A stretch of 64,000 nucleotides of DNA from Ecytonucleospora hepatopenaei. Lineage: Eukaryota; Microsporidia; Enterocytozoonidae. The notes beneath the pieces were generated by a model. It searched no databases. It saw nothing but the letters and a program-made list of their open reading frames with translations, and was not told the origin of the DNA. Shown piece after piece: positions 32,724 to 44,096 of the stretch (its first letter is position 1; the number at the start of each line of letters is the position of its first letter). The stretch is from assembly GCA_026692725.1 (NCBI GenBank), contig JAPMUG010000010.1:15001-79000 (forward strand), given 5' to 3'. The position numbers and the translations under genes were made by a program.

Positions 32724-33455
32724 ATGAAAAGATATCATATATGTTTTTATAAATTATTATTATCTATTATATATATTACTATTATATTATCATTAGATAT
32801 ATATAAATATAATACATATAATAAATATAATACATATAATACATATAATATATTATATTATAATAATACATATAATACATATAATATATTATATTATATC
32901 TTATATATCATATATCTATTAATTATTAGTATTAATATCACTACTATTATATTTCTATTTAATAGAATACATCAGTATAATAGATTATATTTACAGTTTA
33001 AGTATAATATTAATAATTATATATTTATGATATCATTTATAGTAGAGATGATATTTATATTAAGTATATTAATAATAAATATAATAATATATAATAATAA
33101 TAATTTATATAATATAATAAAGTATAATAAAATAAAATATAATAATAATTTATATAATAATAACAATAATATATATAATATAATATTTACTATTATATAT
33201 TTAATATGTATATGTATATTATATTTTATTATATATTTATATAGACATAAAAAGAGAAGTATATCATATAACCATAGGATGGTATTTGAATATGGTATAC
33301 TATCCACTGATATACGGAATAGTGTGTTAAGGAAGGGAACATTTGTAAAGATAGAGAGTAGGAGGAATGGTAGGGTGGTGGTAAAAGACTATATGAATAA
33401 TCAGTATGAGATAGAAGAGAATATGATAGATAATATACAGAGAGTAGAATTATAA
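32724..33455 (+). CDS. Small multi-pass membrane protein, unknown
   Basis: The 243-residue protein has about four hydrophobic segments: 9-25, 55-82, 99-123 and 155-174. Two Asn/Tyr-rich low-complexity blocks (NTYNKYNTYNTYN and NNNLYNIIKYNKIKYNNNLY) sit between them. A soluble C-terminal domain of about 65 residues follows (MVFEYGILSTDIRNSVLRKG, then VKIESRRNGRVVVKDYMNNQ). The C-terminal part has normal codon composition and looks conserved and functional, possibly a small beta-barrel-like fold. No family is recognised. Confidence 0.65.
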   Translation: MKRYHICFYKLLLSIIYITIILSLDIYKYNTYNKYNTYNTYNILYYNNTYNTYNILYYILYIIYLLIISINITTIIFLFNRIHQYNRLYLQFKYNINNYIFMISFIVEMIFILSILIINIIIYNNNNLYNIIKYNKIKYNNNLYNNNNNIYNIIFTIIYLICICILYFIIYLYRHKKRSISYNHRMVFEYGILSTDIRNSVLRKGTFVKIESRRNGRVVVKDYMNNQYEIEENMIDNIQRVEL

Positions 33456-33988
33456 TAAATATAATATATAATATATAATATATAATTAGTAATATATTAA
33501 ATAAATTTAATTAGTAAAATATAGTATATAATATTATATATTAAATAAATTTAATTAATAAAATATATTATATTATGTTTATAATGTATTATTTTATATT
33601 ATATATCTTATTAAATATTATATTTAACATATCTTTATATATTGTATGATATATTATAACATTAATAAATAGAGTGGTAACTAACATATTATTATATTAT
33701 TATATTATTATATTATTATTACTGTTTATAAAGGATTATTAAGGAGAATAAAAAATATTTATATAGTATTATAAAATTATATAGTATAATAATATAAAAA
33801 ATATAATATTATATAGTATTGTATTATTATATAGCTAACTAACTAACAATCATTTACCTAATATAATTTGTGTATATAAAATATATAATATATAATATAT
33901 TACTGTATATAATATACATATAATTTATAATTTAAATAGTTAGCTATATAATATAATATAAATTATTATTATATATTACTGTATATTA
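33456..33988. other. Intergenic with 8-mer repeat and duplicated TAGCTA box
   Basis: An array of the 8-mer TATTATAT lies at about 33687-33718. TATAGCTAACTAACTAAC near 33832-33849 contains three telomere-like CTAA units. No gene is seen. Confidence 0.5.
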
Positions 33989-35188
33989 TTATATTATAAA
34001 TTTATTTACCTTTTTATCATATATAGTATTATTATTTTTATTATATATTTTATTATCATTATATATAGTATCATTATATATTTTATTTTTATTATCATTA
34101 TATATTTTATTTTTATTATAAAAGAAATCTTCTATTCTTAATATATTATTATCATTTATAGTAATAGTAGAAGTATCAAGTATAAAATTATATTTAAAAT
34201 AATCACTAACTAACATATTACTTATATTATTATTATTGCTTATATTACTTATATTATTATTATTGCTTATATTACTTATATTATTATTATTGCTTATATT
34301 ACGTATATTACGTATATTACTTATATTATTATTATTGCTTATATTACGTATATTACGTATATTACTTATATTATTATCATTATATAATATATTAGTATTA
34401 TTACTTATATTACTGTTTAATATATCAGTATTACTGTTTAATATATTATTATATAATTCATATATAAAATCATCTACTATATTTATACCTAATATATTAT
34501 TAACATGAGTAGAATATGAATATTGATTATATATGGAGGTAGTTAATATAATTATATTATCATTATATTTATTATTATTTAATATATTATCATTATTTAA
34601 TATATTACTATTATATTTATTATTATATTTATTATTATTTAATATTTTATCCCTGTCTATTAAACATTCTGCTTGACATGTATCTACTATTACCATTAAC
34701 TTACCCACTCTTTTCCTTAAGTAACTAACTAACTCTGTTATCTCTTCCTTGCATAGGTAGTACCTGTCTGCTATCTTAAAGAAGTCTTCATTAGCATGTC
34801 CACACATGTATATCAATAGGTTATCATGTTCATTGATGGTCATTAGTTTATGATGATGTAAATATAAAATATTAAGTAGAGATTTAGTATTAGTGATTAA
34901 ATTATTATTATATAATATATTACTGTTATATAAAATATTATTATATAAATTATTATATAAAATATCATTATTTAATATATTACTGTTATATAAATTATTG
35001 TATATATTGCTATTTATATTCTTAAAATGATCTTTATAATGATATGATATATCTTCTGGTTGTACTATTACTATTTGTTTGTTATCATATCCATTTGTTA
35101 GTAATAAATTATTTAATAGCTGTACATTAGCATAATGACGGAAATTAAAGAAGTTTTTAGATAAATTACATAGAATAGCATAATTCAT
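33989..35188 (-). CDS. GPI8: GPI-anchor transamidase catalytic subunit GPI8 (PIG-K)
   Basis: A C13-type cysteine peptidase is recognised from MNYAILCNLSKNFFNFRHYA at the N terminus, LLIYMCGHANEDF with His131, and MVIVDTCQAECL with Cys171. These are the catalytic pair that transfers proteins to GPI anchors in the ER. The protein is 399 residues, but about half is Asn/Tyr/Ile-rich low-complexity sequence, in blocks at about 57-100, 180-205 and 250-385. Two things are odd: there is no N-terminal signal peptide (the protein begins at the first strand of the peptidase) and no C-terminal transmembrane helix, both normal in fungal GPI8. An upstream exon or start is possible, but the upstream DNA is AT-only. 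Confidence 0.85.
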   Translation of the reverse strand: MNYAILCNLSKNFFNFRHYANVQLLNNLLLTNGYDNKQIVIVQPEDISYHYKDHFKNINSNIYNNLYNSNILNNDILYNNLYNNILYNSNILYNNNLITNTKSLLNILYLHHHKLMTINEHDNLLIYMCGHANEDFFKIADRYYLCKEEITELVSYLRKRVGKLMVIVDTCQAECLIDRDKILNNNKYNNKYNSNILNNDNILNNNKYNDNIIILTTSIYNQYSYSTHVNNILGINIVDDFIYELYNNILNSNTDILNSNISNNTNILYNDNNISNIRNIRNISNNNNISNIRNIRNISNNNNISNISNNNNISNISNNNNISNMLVSDYFKYNFILDTSTITINDNNILRIEDFFYNKNKIYNDNKNKIYNDTIYNDNKIYNKNNNTIYDKKVNKFII

Positions 35189-35339
35189 ATTATATTAAAT
35201 ATAGTATTATATATTAAATATTATATATTATATACTACAAATTATAGTTAAATATATTAATATTATGTATTGTTAGTGTTTATTAAATATATTTATAAAT
35301 ATATAAGGGTTATTTAAATATAAACAATAAAAGTATATT

Positions 35340-35790
35340 ATATATTTATATATTTAAATTTAATATAATATAATATAATATAATATAATATAATATAATA
35401 TAATATAATATAATATAATATAATATAATATAATATAATATATATATATAATATAATATAATATATATATATAATATAATATAATATAATATAATATAAT
35501 ATAATATAATATAATATAATATAATATAATATAATATAATATAATATAATATAATATAATATAATATAATATAATATAATATAATATAATATATATATAA
35601 TATAATATAATATAATATAATATATAATATAATATAATATAATATAATATAATATAATATAATATAATATAATATATATATAATATAATATAATATAATA
35701 TAATATAATATAATATAATATAATATAATATAATATAATATAATATAATATAATATAATATAATATAATATAATATAATATAATATAATT
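35340..35790. repeat. AATAT pentanucleotide microsatellite, about 450 bp
   Basis: Nearly pure TAATA repeats are broken by short TATATATA interruptions, for example near 35440, 35465, 35590 and 35675. Confidence 0.95.
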
Positions 35791-36589
35791 TTAAATTTAT
35801 TTTTCAGTAAAAATGTTTTATGGTATGTTCAGGGAGTAATTTAAAGTTATAGTTAAAATCATTAGTAATGTATTTTTTTAAATTCTTTAGATGGTAAATA
35901 TACAAATAAAATATTATTGAAAATGAAACTAGGAGAAGGTAATCATTTTAAAACTGTAATTAAAACTGTAATTTATAAAACAGTTTAAGAACAAATTTAA
36001 GAACAAATTTAAGCTTTGTTTGTAATAAATTTAATAAAAAAATAATATTTTAAAACAAGGAAAGAATATATATATAGATACAAATTTATTCATTACTAAA
36101 TTACTCACAGAAGATTCTTTAAGGAAAGAATAATATGATAATATGATAATAAAATAAACTGAATTGAAAAAAATTTAAATAATTATATAAAACATTACTG
36201 TAATTATTTTTTAAATTAAATATGATTTTAATATTTTGTGTATTTAATTATAATTAAACAGCAAATAAAAAATAATTTGGAACATTATTCTTTAAAAATT
36301 TAAAACTATTATGCTTTGACTAATTTTAAAACTATTATGCTTTGACTAATTTTATCAAGCTGGATTTTTAGGTTATGTAAAAAATTATTAAAAATTAATT
36401 ATAACTAAGAGAATAAGATGAAGTTATTTAAAATACAAAAAATAAGGTTAAATATTATTGTTAAATTGTACAATACAAAAAATAAGGTTAAATCTTATTG
36501 ATTAATTGTACAATACAAAAACTATGAGTAAATCAAATGAGGGGGTAAATTTTTTTACAACTAAAAATTTATTTACTACTTCTAATAAT

Positions 36590-36741
36590 TAAATATTTCA
36601 CCGCACGCTGGACACTTTCTCCTCCATTGTTTTGCTTTAAACCAGCCTTGATTGTATACGGGTCCTTGCCCTACCCTACCAAAACCTGACCAGCTTTGCC
36701 TCCCGTCTCCTTCGGACTCTTCTGGGGGCATTGGCCTTGGT
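36590..36741 (-). repeat. Repeat Q, copy 1, with short CxxC ORF
   Basis: A GC-rich island. On the minus strand about 50 codons are open, RPRPMPPEESEGDGRQSW, then FGRVGQGPVYNQGWFKAK and WRRKCPACGEIFNY before TAG. A second copy at 42020-42180 preserves FGRLGQ, HGWYKKK and the end position. A CxxC pair and conserved aromatic residues suggest it once encoded a small zinc-binding C terminus. Confidence 0.55.
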
Positions 36742-37689
36742 CTTTTATGTAATTTCTATAATTTTTTTTAAATTGTTAATAAATCTTGAAAAAAACTTGT
36801 TGAATTTTAACTATTGAATAAATTTTTATAAAATTTAATATATATATATGTGTGTAAATTTGTTGCTAAAATTTGTTTTTGTCACAAAATAACCAACTTT
36901 TTTGGTCTGTATAACAATTATTAAAACATAAAAAAGTTTAATTTATTTATTTAGTATAATAAATTGGAACTGTTTATTTAAAAATATCAACAAGACGTAT
37001 TTTATTTTGTTACAGAACTTATAAACTTTTTTTGTAAAATAAAAAATTTTTAGTACATGTAAAAACTTTTTACCACTAAAATAAATTAAAATTAAATGTT
37101 GTCATGTTTGAGGTGATTGAAAAAAAACAATTTAGTAAAAATCAAAAACAAAATGTTAATTATATGGATGGCTTTAATTATTCTTTAAATTTTTGAGCAA
37201 TTAAAATTAATTTTGAAATTAATTTCCTGAGAAAACAATTCTAAAATCAGTTTCAATGTATTTAATGTATAATATAATTATAGCTTTTATTTATTATATT
37301 AAATTTGTAAATATAAACAATCTGTTAACTTTTAAGATAAAATTTGTTTCATGGAACAATGTGTTGGGAAATAATAAATGTAATTTTAATAAAAATAAAT
37401 GTGTTTTTGCCTAAAATACATCAAAAAAGATTAAATTTTTACAACAAAAAAATAACTCTAAAACATATAATAACGTAAAATAATTTAGTTAAGCGTTTTT
37501 AAAAAATAAATATTGATAAAAGATGAAAATTTTAGCATTTAAAAATATTGTTTAAAACTTTTCTTGTAAAAAACAACATCTGGATTTTAATTTTGCAACT
37601 TATTTTCTTTAAATTTTTCTTTAAAAAAGTTAATGATTTAAAATGTTTTTATCTAATTTAAAAAAAACATTTTTGTTTAATATAAAAAG

Positions 37690-37910
37690 GGGTGCTTGTA
37701 GGTATAGTACTAAAAACCCCTTAAGCAAATACGCTTAAGGGGTATTTATTTAAACACACCTTGTTTATCAAACACCCCTTCACACTCGGCTTGAAATTAA
37801 AGCCTTTGGCCGAAGCACTTCGGCATTATTGTATTTTATAGAATAGTGTGAGTTTGTGTATGGTGATCCCAAGGCGGGATGAAAGCCGCAGGTTTTTTTC
37901 TTAATTTTTT
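37690..37910 (-). repeat. Dispersed repeat R1, copy 2 (inverted)
   Basis: GAAGCACTTCGGCATTATTG, GTGTATGGTGATCCCAAGGC and GGGATGAAAGCCGCAGG are the complement of sequence in the copy at 41280-41375. Homology extends into CACACTCGGCTTGAAATTAA against TTAACTTTAAGCCGTGTGTG. Confidence 0.75.
37717..37742. other. Perfect hairpin, 10-bp stem
   Basis: CCCCTTAAGC, a six-base AAATAC loop, and GCTTAAGGGG form a perfect stem inside the R1 island. There is no adjacent gene that it would terminate. Confidence 0.75.
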
Positions 37911-38644
37911 TATCCTAAGGGCTTGTTTATTGCAAAAGCTAGAATGATGTTTTTTATAGAACTTTCTGTGAGTAATTTAGTAATGAATAAATTTGTAAAA
38001 TTTATCTTTATTAAAAGAAATTTTTTCAGTAGCAAAAATTGTAGTTAAACATTGTATATAGAATTTTAAATCATTTTTTTATTTTAAAATTCTAATAAAT
38101 TACTTTTTTAAAATATTTTGCTTTTTAAGTTTTTGTTTTTAAATTATATTTATTTTTTGTATTTTTTTAAAAAGATTTGCGTTTATTTTAAAACAAAAAG
38201 TTTTTATATTAATTTAATGTTTTTTATTTTAAGAAATAATCTTTTTTGCTTTAAACACGTAGTTTGTAAAAAACAAAATTAAAATTATCTTAGAAAAATT
38301 ACTACTTTTTTCAACCATTTTATTTTAACCGTTTTTTAAAGTTTATGTTAATTCTTTTATAAAAATTAAAAATTTGTTTATTTTTTACAAAAAAATTTTT
38401 AAAAAGTAATATTAAAATAACAGATAAAACTTAGTATAAAAGTTTTTTTGTACCTTTAGGAAAACGTTAATTTTAGACTTTAAATGTTTAATTTTTTAAA
38501 AACTTATTTAATTTAAAAAACACCTAAAACATTTGTTTTTATATAGACTTGCAATTTTATAATTTACTAAATAAGTAACGAAAATTTTTTTAAAATTTCA
38601 TTATAAACTTTTGCAATAAACAGATTCTTTTAAAAAAATAAAAA

Positions 38645-38740
38645 CATGCAGCTTTGTTTCCGCTTTGTTATCAACATACACAAGCTCATATCAATTTTTA
38701 CAAAATAAACTAATGCCAAAATTTTTTAGTTAAAAATTTT
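38645..38740 (+). repeat. Dispersed repeat R1, degenerate copy 3
   Basis: CATACACAAGCTCATATCAA and TTTACAAAATAAACTAATGC correspond to the ACTCACATC..TTTATACAAAATACACCAATGC part of R1. Confidence 0.5.
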
Positions 38741-39044
38741 ATTTTTAGTCCTTGTGTGAAACAGTGATTGATAAATCTTTTTTATTAAATACATATACCT
38801 TGTAGTAATTATTTGAAAGGTTTTTTGTAAAATGCTTCACAAGTATTTTTTTATCAACCTCTTTGTTTAAATTTATTTATTATTCTAAATTTTAAATTTT
38901 TTTTCTAATGGTAAATTGCCTGTAAACATTCAAAAATAAAATTTTTTTACGTGTACTTTTTTATCATATATTTTTTTTTAACACTTAAGAAAATCTTTTT
39001 TTGTTTAAATTTTACGTTTGCACAAGTAAAAAAATATCTTTTTT

Positions 39045-39064
39045 GGGGGGGGGGGGGGGGGGGG
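39045..39064 (+). repeat. Run of 20 G
   Basis: Twenty consecutive G bases lie between TTTT and CTTTTG in a region with almost no other GC. The exact length may be uncertain because of homopolymer calling. Confidence 0.85.
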
Positions 39065-41204
39065 CTTTTGAATTGTAAAAAAATTATAAATTAAAAAGGT
39101 AAAGTTCTTTATTTAAAACTCTTTTACAATCTTTATTTTTTTGCATTTGTGTTTTAAAAAAATTGCACTTATTTATGATTTGTGATTTAAATTTTTATTT
39201 GCAAAATTTTTCTTTTTTTATAAGAAAAAACTTTCCATTTGATCTAAAATCTATTTAAAAATTTTTTAAATGTATTTACAATACACTTTGTTTATTTTTT
39301 TAATTTTACCATAAAAAAGAGGTTAGACTTTAGTTACTAGTTAAAATTTTAAAAGTGATTAAAATTTTTTAATATTTCTTGAGTTTTTAAGTTACAACGT
39401 ATGTTATTTTAACACAATTTTATAGTGAACTTTTGAAAAATTTTTTATAACAAATTGTCATTATAATTTATATTAAAAAATTGAAAAAGTTTTAAGTTTT
39501 GTCTTATAGAACAAAATTAATTGTTTTTAAAAACTTTAAAATAAATATAGAGTTTACTATTAAAATTACAAATTTAATTAAAAAAATATTTAAAAATGAT
39601 TGTTTGTTTTGTATTTTTAAACTTATTTTTAATATTTTGTTGTTTAGGTTTCTAAATTTTTATTATAAAAAACTAAAACGTGTTAAAAAAATGTTTACAA
39701 CATAAAATTACTTTTTCTAAAAAAACTAATTATAAAGGCTTTAAAAAAATGACATAAATAACATCTTTTCTTTTTTTACACAACTCACTTTTTTTAAATA
39801 GAAATTAAGTAGTTTTATTTTTTCTTAGAATAAAAATTTTTAAAAATAAAAGATACAAAAATTATTAAAAGTTTCTTTTTAACAATTAATTTTTGATTGT
39901 TTTGTTTTAAATTTATATATTTTTAAAGTTATGTTTAAAAAAAGAAGTGCTAAACTTTTATCTGCTAACGTAAAAAAATTTTAAAAAGCATTTAAGTTTT
40001 TTTTTAAATTGATTAAAATAAAAATAAATTATTTTACAAAAAAAATATAAAACTTATTTTTTTAAACAATGCGCAAAAAAACTATTTGTTACAAAGTTTA
40101 TTTTTTATTTTGAATAAAAATTTTTAAAACTTATAAATTTTACATTTTTATAAAAAGTTATTTGTTTTAATAAATTTTTTACAATATACAAATGTTTTAT
40201 AAAACTACTTTTACTTAAAATTTTTTTAAAATGTTTTTACTTTATTGTTTTTTTAGTTTTGAAATCATAAAACAAAAAAATTATTTTATAAATTACAATT
40301 AATAAATTTGTTTTAACTCCTTGTGTGTATATTTAACTTAACACAAAAATAACCTTTTTTACGTTTTTGTTTATAAACAAATTTTTTATTCCAGATTTTT
40401 TTATTTTATAGGTTTTAACACAAAATATTATATATACTTTAAATAGTTAAATTTTTATTATTTTATATATTATAATAATTTTTTCTTAATTTTTTATTTT
40501 AAATTGTTTTTAGAGAAAAATTCTATTTTTGTTTTTTTATAAACAAAAAAATAAAATTATTTATATATTTTTATATATAAATATTTTTTTAAACTCTAAA
40601 CTATTAAAATTTAAATTCAAACATTTTTTTGTAGTGTAATATATTATGATGAATTATTTTGAAAATTATATAAATAAAAGTAAACAAAATTTTTATTAGA
40701 TTTATATGAAAATATTTTTATAATTTTTAATTTTTTTAATAATTATAGACAAAATACAAAAATTTTTGTTTTATATATACTTTAGTAAAAAATGGTTCAT
40801 TTTTTTAAACTTTTTTATTAGTAAGCTTTGTAAAAATTTTAAATAATACAATTATAAAAAATTTTTTATGTTTTTTTATTTAATTTATTTATATTTATTC
40901 AATTATATTACTTTTAAATTTTTATGGTAACTTTTTTAACCTAAATGATTTGATTTTTTGTTATTGCTTTTGTGATCAAAACTTAATCTTTTACATTAAT
41001 AAAAATTTTTTAAAGTATTATTTTTGGTTTTTAATTAGCTCGTCTAAAACTTTTTTATATTACATGTAAGTTTGTTACAAAAAAATTTGATAAATTTTTA
41101 GTTAAATTATTAAAAAAATTTTTTTGATTATTTATATATAAATTTATTCATTTTTAAACCTCTAAACATAGATTATAGTTTAACCAAATGTTTTTATGCA
41201 ATAA

Positions 41205-41400
41205 ACCAAACCCTTAGGAAATTTAAAAAACGCACTATGCGAATAAGACTACTTTATTTACAAATTACAAAAACAACCTGCTGTTTTTATCCCGTCTTGG
41301 GATCACCATACATAAACTCACATCATTTTATACAAAATACACCAATGCCGAAGTGCTTTGGTCAAAGGCTTTAACTTTAAGCCGTGTGTGAAAGGGACGC
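41205..41400 (+). repeat. Dispersed repeat R1, copy 4
   Basis: GGAAATTTAAAAAACGCACTATGCG, TTTACAAATTACAAAAACAA, CCGTCTTGGGATCACCATAC and AATGCCGAAGTGCTTTGGTC match copies 1 and 2. A further GC-rich stretch to about 41460 has no match within the window. Confidence 0.75.
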
Positions 41401-42019
41401 TGTTTATGGGGCTCTGAACCATCCAAGCCACAGCATAAACCCCCCTGTTAAAACAGAACCTTTTTTGATTTTTATAAAAAAGTTTGGCTCAAGTGTAAAA
41501 AGACAAGGGAAAATTTTTTTACACTTGAGCCAAAATTCTAAAAATTTTTTTGTTTTTTATTATTTTTAAACTTATTTTAAAAAAGTTTTTAAAGTTTTTT
41601 ACTTCGTTGCAATTTTTGTAAAATTGTTTTAAAATAAATTTTGCACCTTATTATTAAATGTTTCACATAATGATATTTAAAGTTGTTAAGTAAATAAATT
41701 ATTGTGTCATTAAGGAAAGATATTAAGAATATATCGGTTAATGATAAAACCAACATTTTAAATCTGGTTTTTATAAACACACAGACTTTAAAAAACATTT
41801 TATTTTTTTATTAAAAATGCAAAAAAATTTTTGAACAAATGATTTTTAAAACAATTATTTTGAAACTTATTTGTATTAGTACTTTTTTATGACAAAACTT
41901 TTTTTCTTTTTATAAGATTCTTTAATTTTTTAATATGTTTTGTATAGTTTTTATTAAAAAAACCTTATATTGGTAGATTATAACTTTTTTGCTTGTAAAA
42001 ATTTATTTACTATTATTGT

Positions 42020-42180
42020 TAATTAAATATTTCTTTGCAAGCTAAACTTGTTTTTCTTGACTGCTTTTTTCTTATACCAGCCATGCTTGTATATGAGGTC
42101 TTGCCCGAGCCTACCAAAACTTAACCTGCTTTGCCTTTTGTTCCTTCAAATTTTTCTATGGGTTTTCTTTGGCTTTAGTT
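42020..42180 (-). repeat. Repeat Q, copy 2
   Basis: AGCCTACCAAAACTTAACCTGCTTTGCC aligns with 36670-36702. The encoded minus-strand peptide keeps SFGRLGQDLIYKHGWYKKK and then decays. Confidence 0.6.
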
Positions 42181-42667
42181 TTTAGAATCTTTTAAAATTA
42201 AATTAAATTTGATCATAATTAGTTTTAAAAAAAGATAGTAAAGAAGTTTTATTTTTATGTTATTAGTTTTTTTAGTTTTTTTTGTAATTTCTTAACTTCC
42301 ACTATAGTTTTTTTATTAAAAAACTTTTAAATTTTACTGTACTAGGCAAAATTCGTAGCTAATCTTTTACACCCGGTTAAGTTTTATATTAATAAACCCC
42401 AATTATAGAAACCTCTGTTAGTTTTCCAAAAACTAAAGCTGAAACCATTTCAATAATCTCAAAGAAAACAAATGGTGACTTTAAGTTATTTTTAGTAGAT
42501 TAGGACAAGGACCCTTATACATGCTTAACTGATTTTGGAAAAAGAAGAATAGATTAAGTATCCAGTATAATGTTAAATATTTAATTATCATTAATAATAA
42601 AAAAATTTAGTTGTTAAAAAATTTATATATAATTAATTTTACTCATATAAAAACATAAAAAACAAAA

Positions 42668-43459
42668 TTATTTTCTCTGTTTATTTTTAGTCTTTTGTAT
42701 GGTAAATCCATCCATGTCAACATCAACCAAAAGTTGTTTTTTAGCACCAGCCAACAACAAATTTAACAAGTCACCTGCCCTTTTTTCATTAAGAGAAAAC
42801 TTTTCTTTTAAAATAGCCATTGCATATGCTCTTGTTTTGTTTCTTACCAGTAAAACAATTTCTTCACAATTTCCATTTATTTTATTATTTTGTAAAAAAG
42901 TGTCAACTTTTGTGGAAGCATAACTTTTTTTACATTCAGACAATTTTACCTGTTCCCCTGTATTTTCTTCCATACTTTCATAGTATAATTTTGATATCAA
43001 GTCAGTATCCTCATAAATAAAATTATTGTATTTTTCATAAACAGTCTCAAATGGTAAAAAACACGCATCACAGTCTCTCTTTATAAAAGTTCCTTCCAAT
43101 TTTTTTTGAAAGAGCAAATTTTTCATTTCTTTGTTTACGTACGGTCCTTCCAGCTGTACGTTTCCATCCTTACCGATTCGCTGTACAATCCAGTTGTAGT
43201 ACGTCTGCTTTTTTACAGGGTAAATTTGTTTATTTGCATGTGGATTAGAGCCATTAGAAAGAGTTTCCCATGATTTTGTTCCCTTCTTCTTCTTTCCCAT
43301 AACCACAAAGCACTTTTTAGATTCAATTTCTTCAAGTACTTCTGGCCCAATGGTATTAGCAAATAGCTCATGCGACTCTCCCAATAAAAATCCCTTCTTG
43401 AATCCCTTAGGCATTTCTTCCTTCATATTTTTAAAGTCTACTTCATTAACGTTATTCAT
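42668..43459 (-). CDS. GYF-domain-like protein
   Basis: The 263-residue protein contains, at about 88-147, YYNWIVQRIGKDGNVQLEGP, then YVNKEMKNLLFQKKLEGTFI and FLPFETVYEKY. This follows the GYF pattern (aromatic-rich start, GP[YF], a helix with a hydrophobic face, then the conserved turn), although the GYF signature itself is GTF here. GYF domains bind Pro-rich partners in splicing, decay and secretion. The rest is charged and unrecognised, with a C-terminal helical region ending QKTKNKQRK. CCCTA abuts the ATG on the coding strand. The family call is moderate. Confidence 0.6.
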   Translation of the reverse strand: MNNVNEVDFKNMKEEMPKGFKKGFLLGESHELFANTIGPEVLEEIESKKCFVVMGKKKKGTKSWETLSNGSNPHANKQIYPVKKQTYYNWIVQRIGKDGNVQLEGPYVNKEMKNLLFQKKLEGTFIKRDCDACFLPFETVYEKYNNFIYEDTDLISKLYYESMEENTGEQVKLSECKKSYASTKVDTFLQNNKINGNCEEIVLLVRNKTRAYAMAILKEKFSLNEKRAGDLLNLLLAGAKKQLLVDVDMDGFTIQKTKNKQRK

Positions 43460-43464
43460 TAGGG
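43460..43464 (-). promoter_or_regulatory. CCC-type start signal of the GYF-like gene
   Basis: The coding strand reads AACCCTA directly before the ATG. Confidence 0.4.
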
Positions 43465-43532
43465 TTAAAAATATTTAAGCTTAAAAATATTCATAATATT
43501 TGACAGTCAATATGTTAAATATATTTATAAAC

Positions 43533-43976
43533 TTACCAATTTAAAGAGTTATTTTTTTGTTTATACTTAGCATTTTTTTGTATTTCAGTAATATCTAAAT
43601 TAGTATAGTCTACTTCTAATTTATTATCATTATCATTATATTCTAATTTATTAGCATTATATTCTAATTTATTGTTACATATAATATTATCATTATATTC
43701 TAACTTATTGTTATTATGATTATATTTTATTTTATTGATATCAGTTTTATGGTTATGATTATGATTATTTTCTATCTGTGCTATTGTTCTACCATAATTA
43801 AAATATGGACATTCTTCACTTATAAAAGATAGTAAATGTTCTTTAATACCATTCAAAAATGCTTTTTCTACTAATTTTTTATTTTCTTGATTTTTTATAA
43901 ATTCATCTTCAAATTCTTTGATATCTTCAAAATCTTCATTAGAAATGTCATAATTTATATATTCTCTTTCTTTCAT
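43533..43976 (-). CDS. Hypothetical protein with Asn-rich insert
   Basis: The 147-residue protein has a charged helical N terminus (YDISNEDFEDIKEFEDEFIK, then KKLVEKAFLNGIKEHLLSFI), an Asn/His/Tyr-rich low-complexity block at about 70-120 with repeats of NKLEYN, and a short Lys-rich end. No domain is recognised. No CCC box is visible upstream. It lies 73 bases downstream of the GYF-like gene's start, on the same strand, facing away from the next gene on the plus strand. Confidence 0.6.
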   Translation of the reverse strand: MKEREYINYDISNEDFEDIKEFEDEFIKNQENKKLVEKAFLNGIKEHLLSFISEECPYFNYGRTIAQIENNHNHNHKTDINKIKYNHNNNKLEYNDNIICNNKLEYNANKLEYNDNDNKLEVDYTNLDITEIQKNAKYKQKNNSLNW

Positions 43977-44082
43977 ATAAATAATTTATATATTATATGT
44001 TATATATTATATTATATATTACAAATATATTTTATATTTTATAACACTCTTTTTATTCTTATGGCTTAAATTTTAAGCCCTT

Positions 44083-44094
44083 AAATTTCCCTCC
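44083..44094 (+). promoter_or_regulatory. AAATTT plus CCC start signal
   Basis: AAATTTCCCTCC lies two bases before the ATG at 44097, combining both signal types reported for microsporidian genes. Confidence 0.65.
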
Positions 44095-44096
44095 AA

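Larger units (their letters stand above)
35791..42667. other. Gene desert, AT-rich, with dispersed repeats
   Basis: Nearly 6.9 kb hold no credible gene of more than 60 codons; frames such as 39499-39705 are Lys/Phe/Ile-rich chance openings. Embedded GC-richer islands are repeats Q and R1 (listed separately), a perfect hairpin and a G20 run. A direct pair, TTTAAAACTATTATGCTTTG, lies at 36299-36340, and a pair ACAATACAAAAAATAAGG lies at 36429 and 36470. The desert may be a silent island or an old transposon field. Confidence 0.6.

Noticed and set aside
33832..33849. Internal telomere-like CTAACTAACTAAC
   Set aside because: Only three units; too short to call an interstitial telomere in AT-rich DNA.
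39499..39705. 68-codon frame in the gene desert
   Set aside because: Lys/Phe/Ile-rich with no start signal; expected by chance in such DNA.
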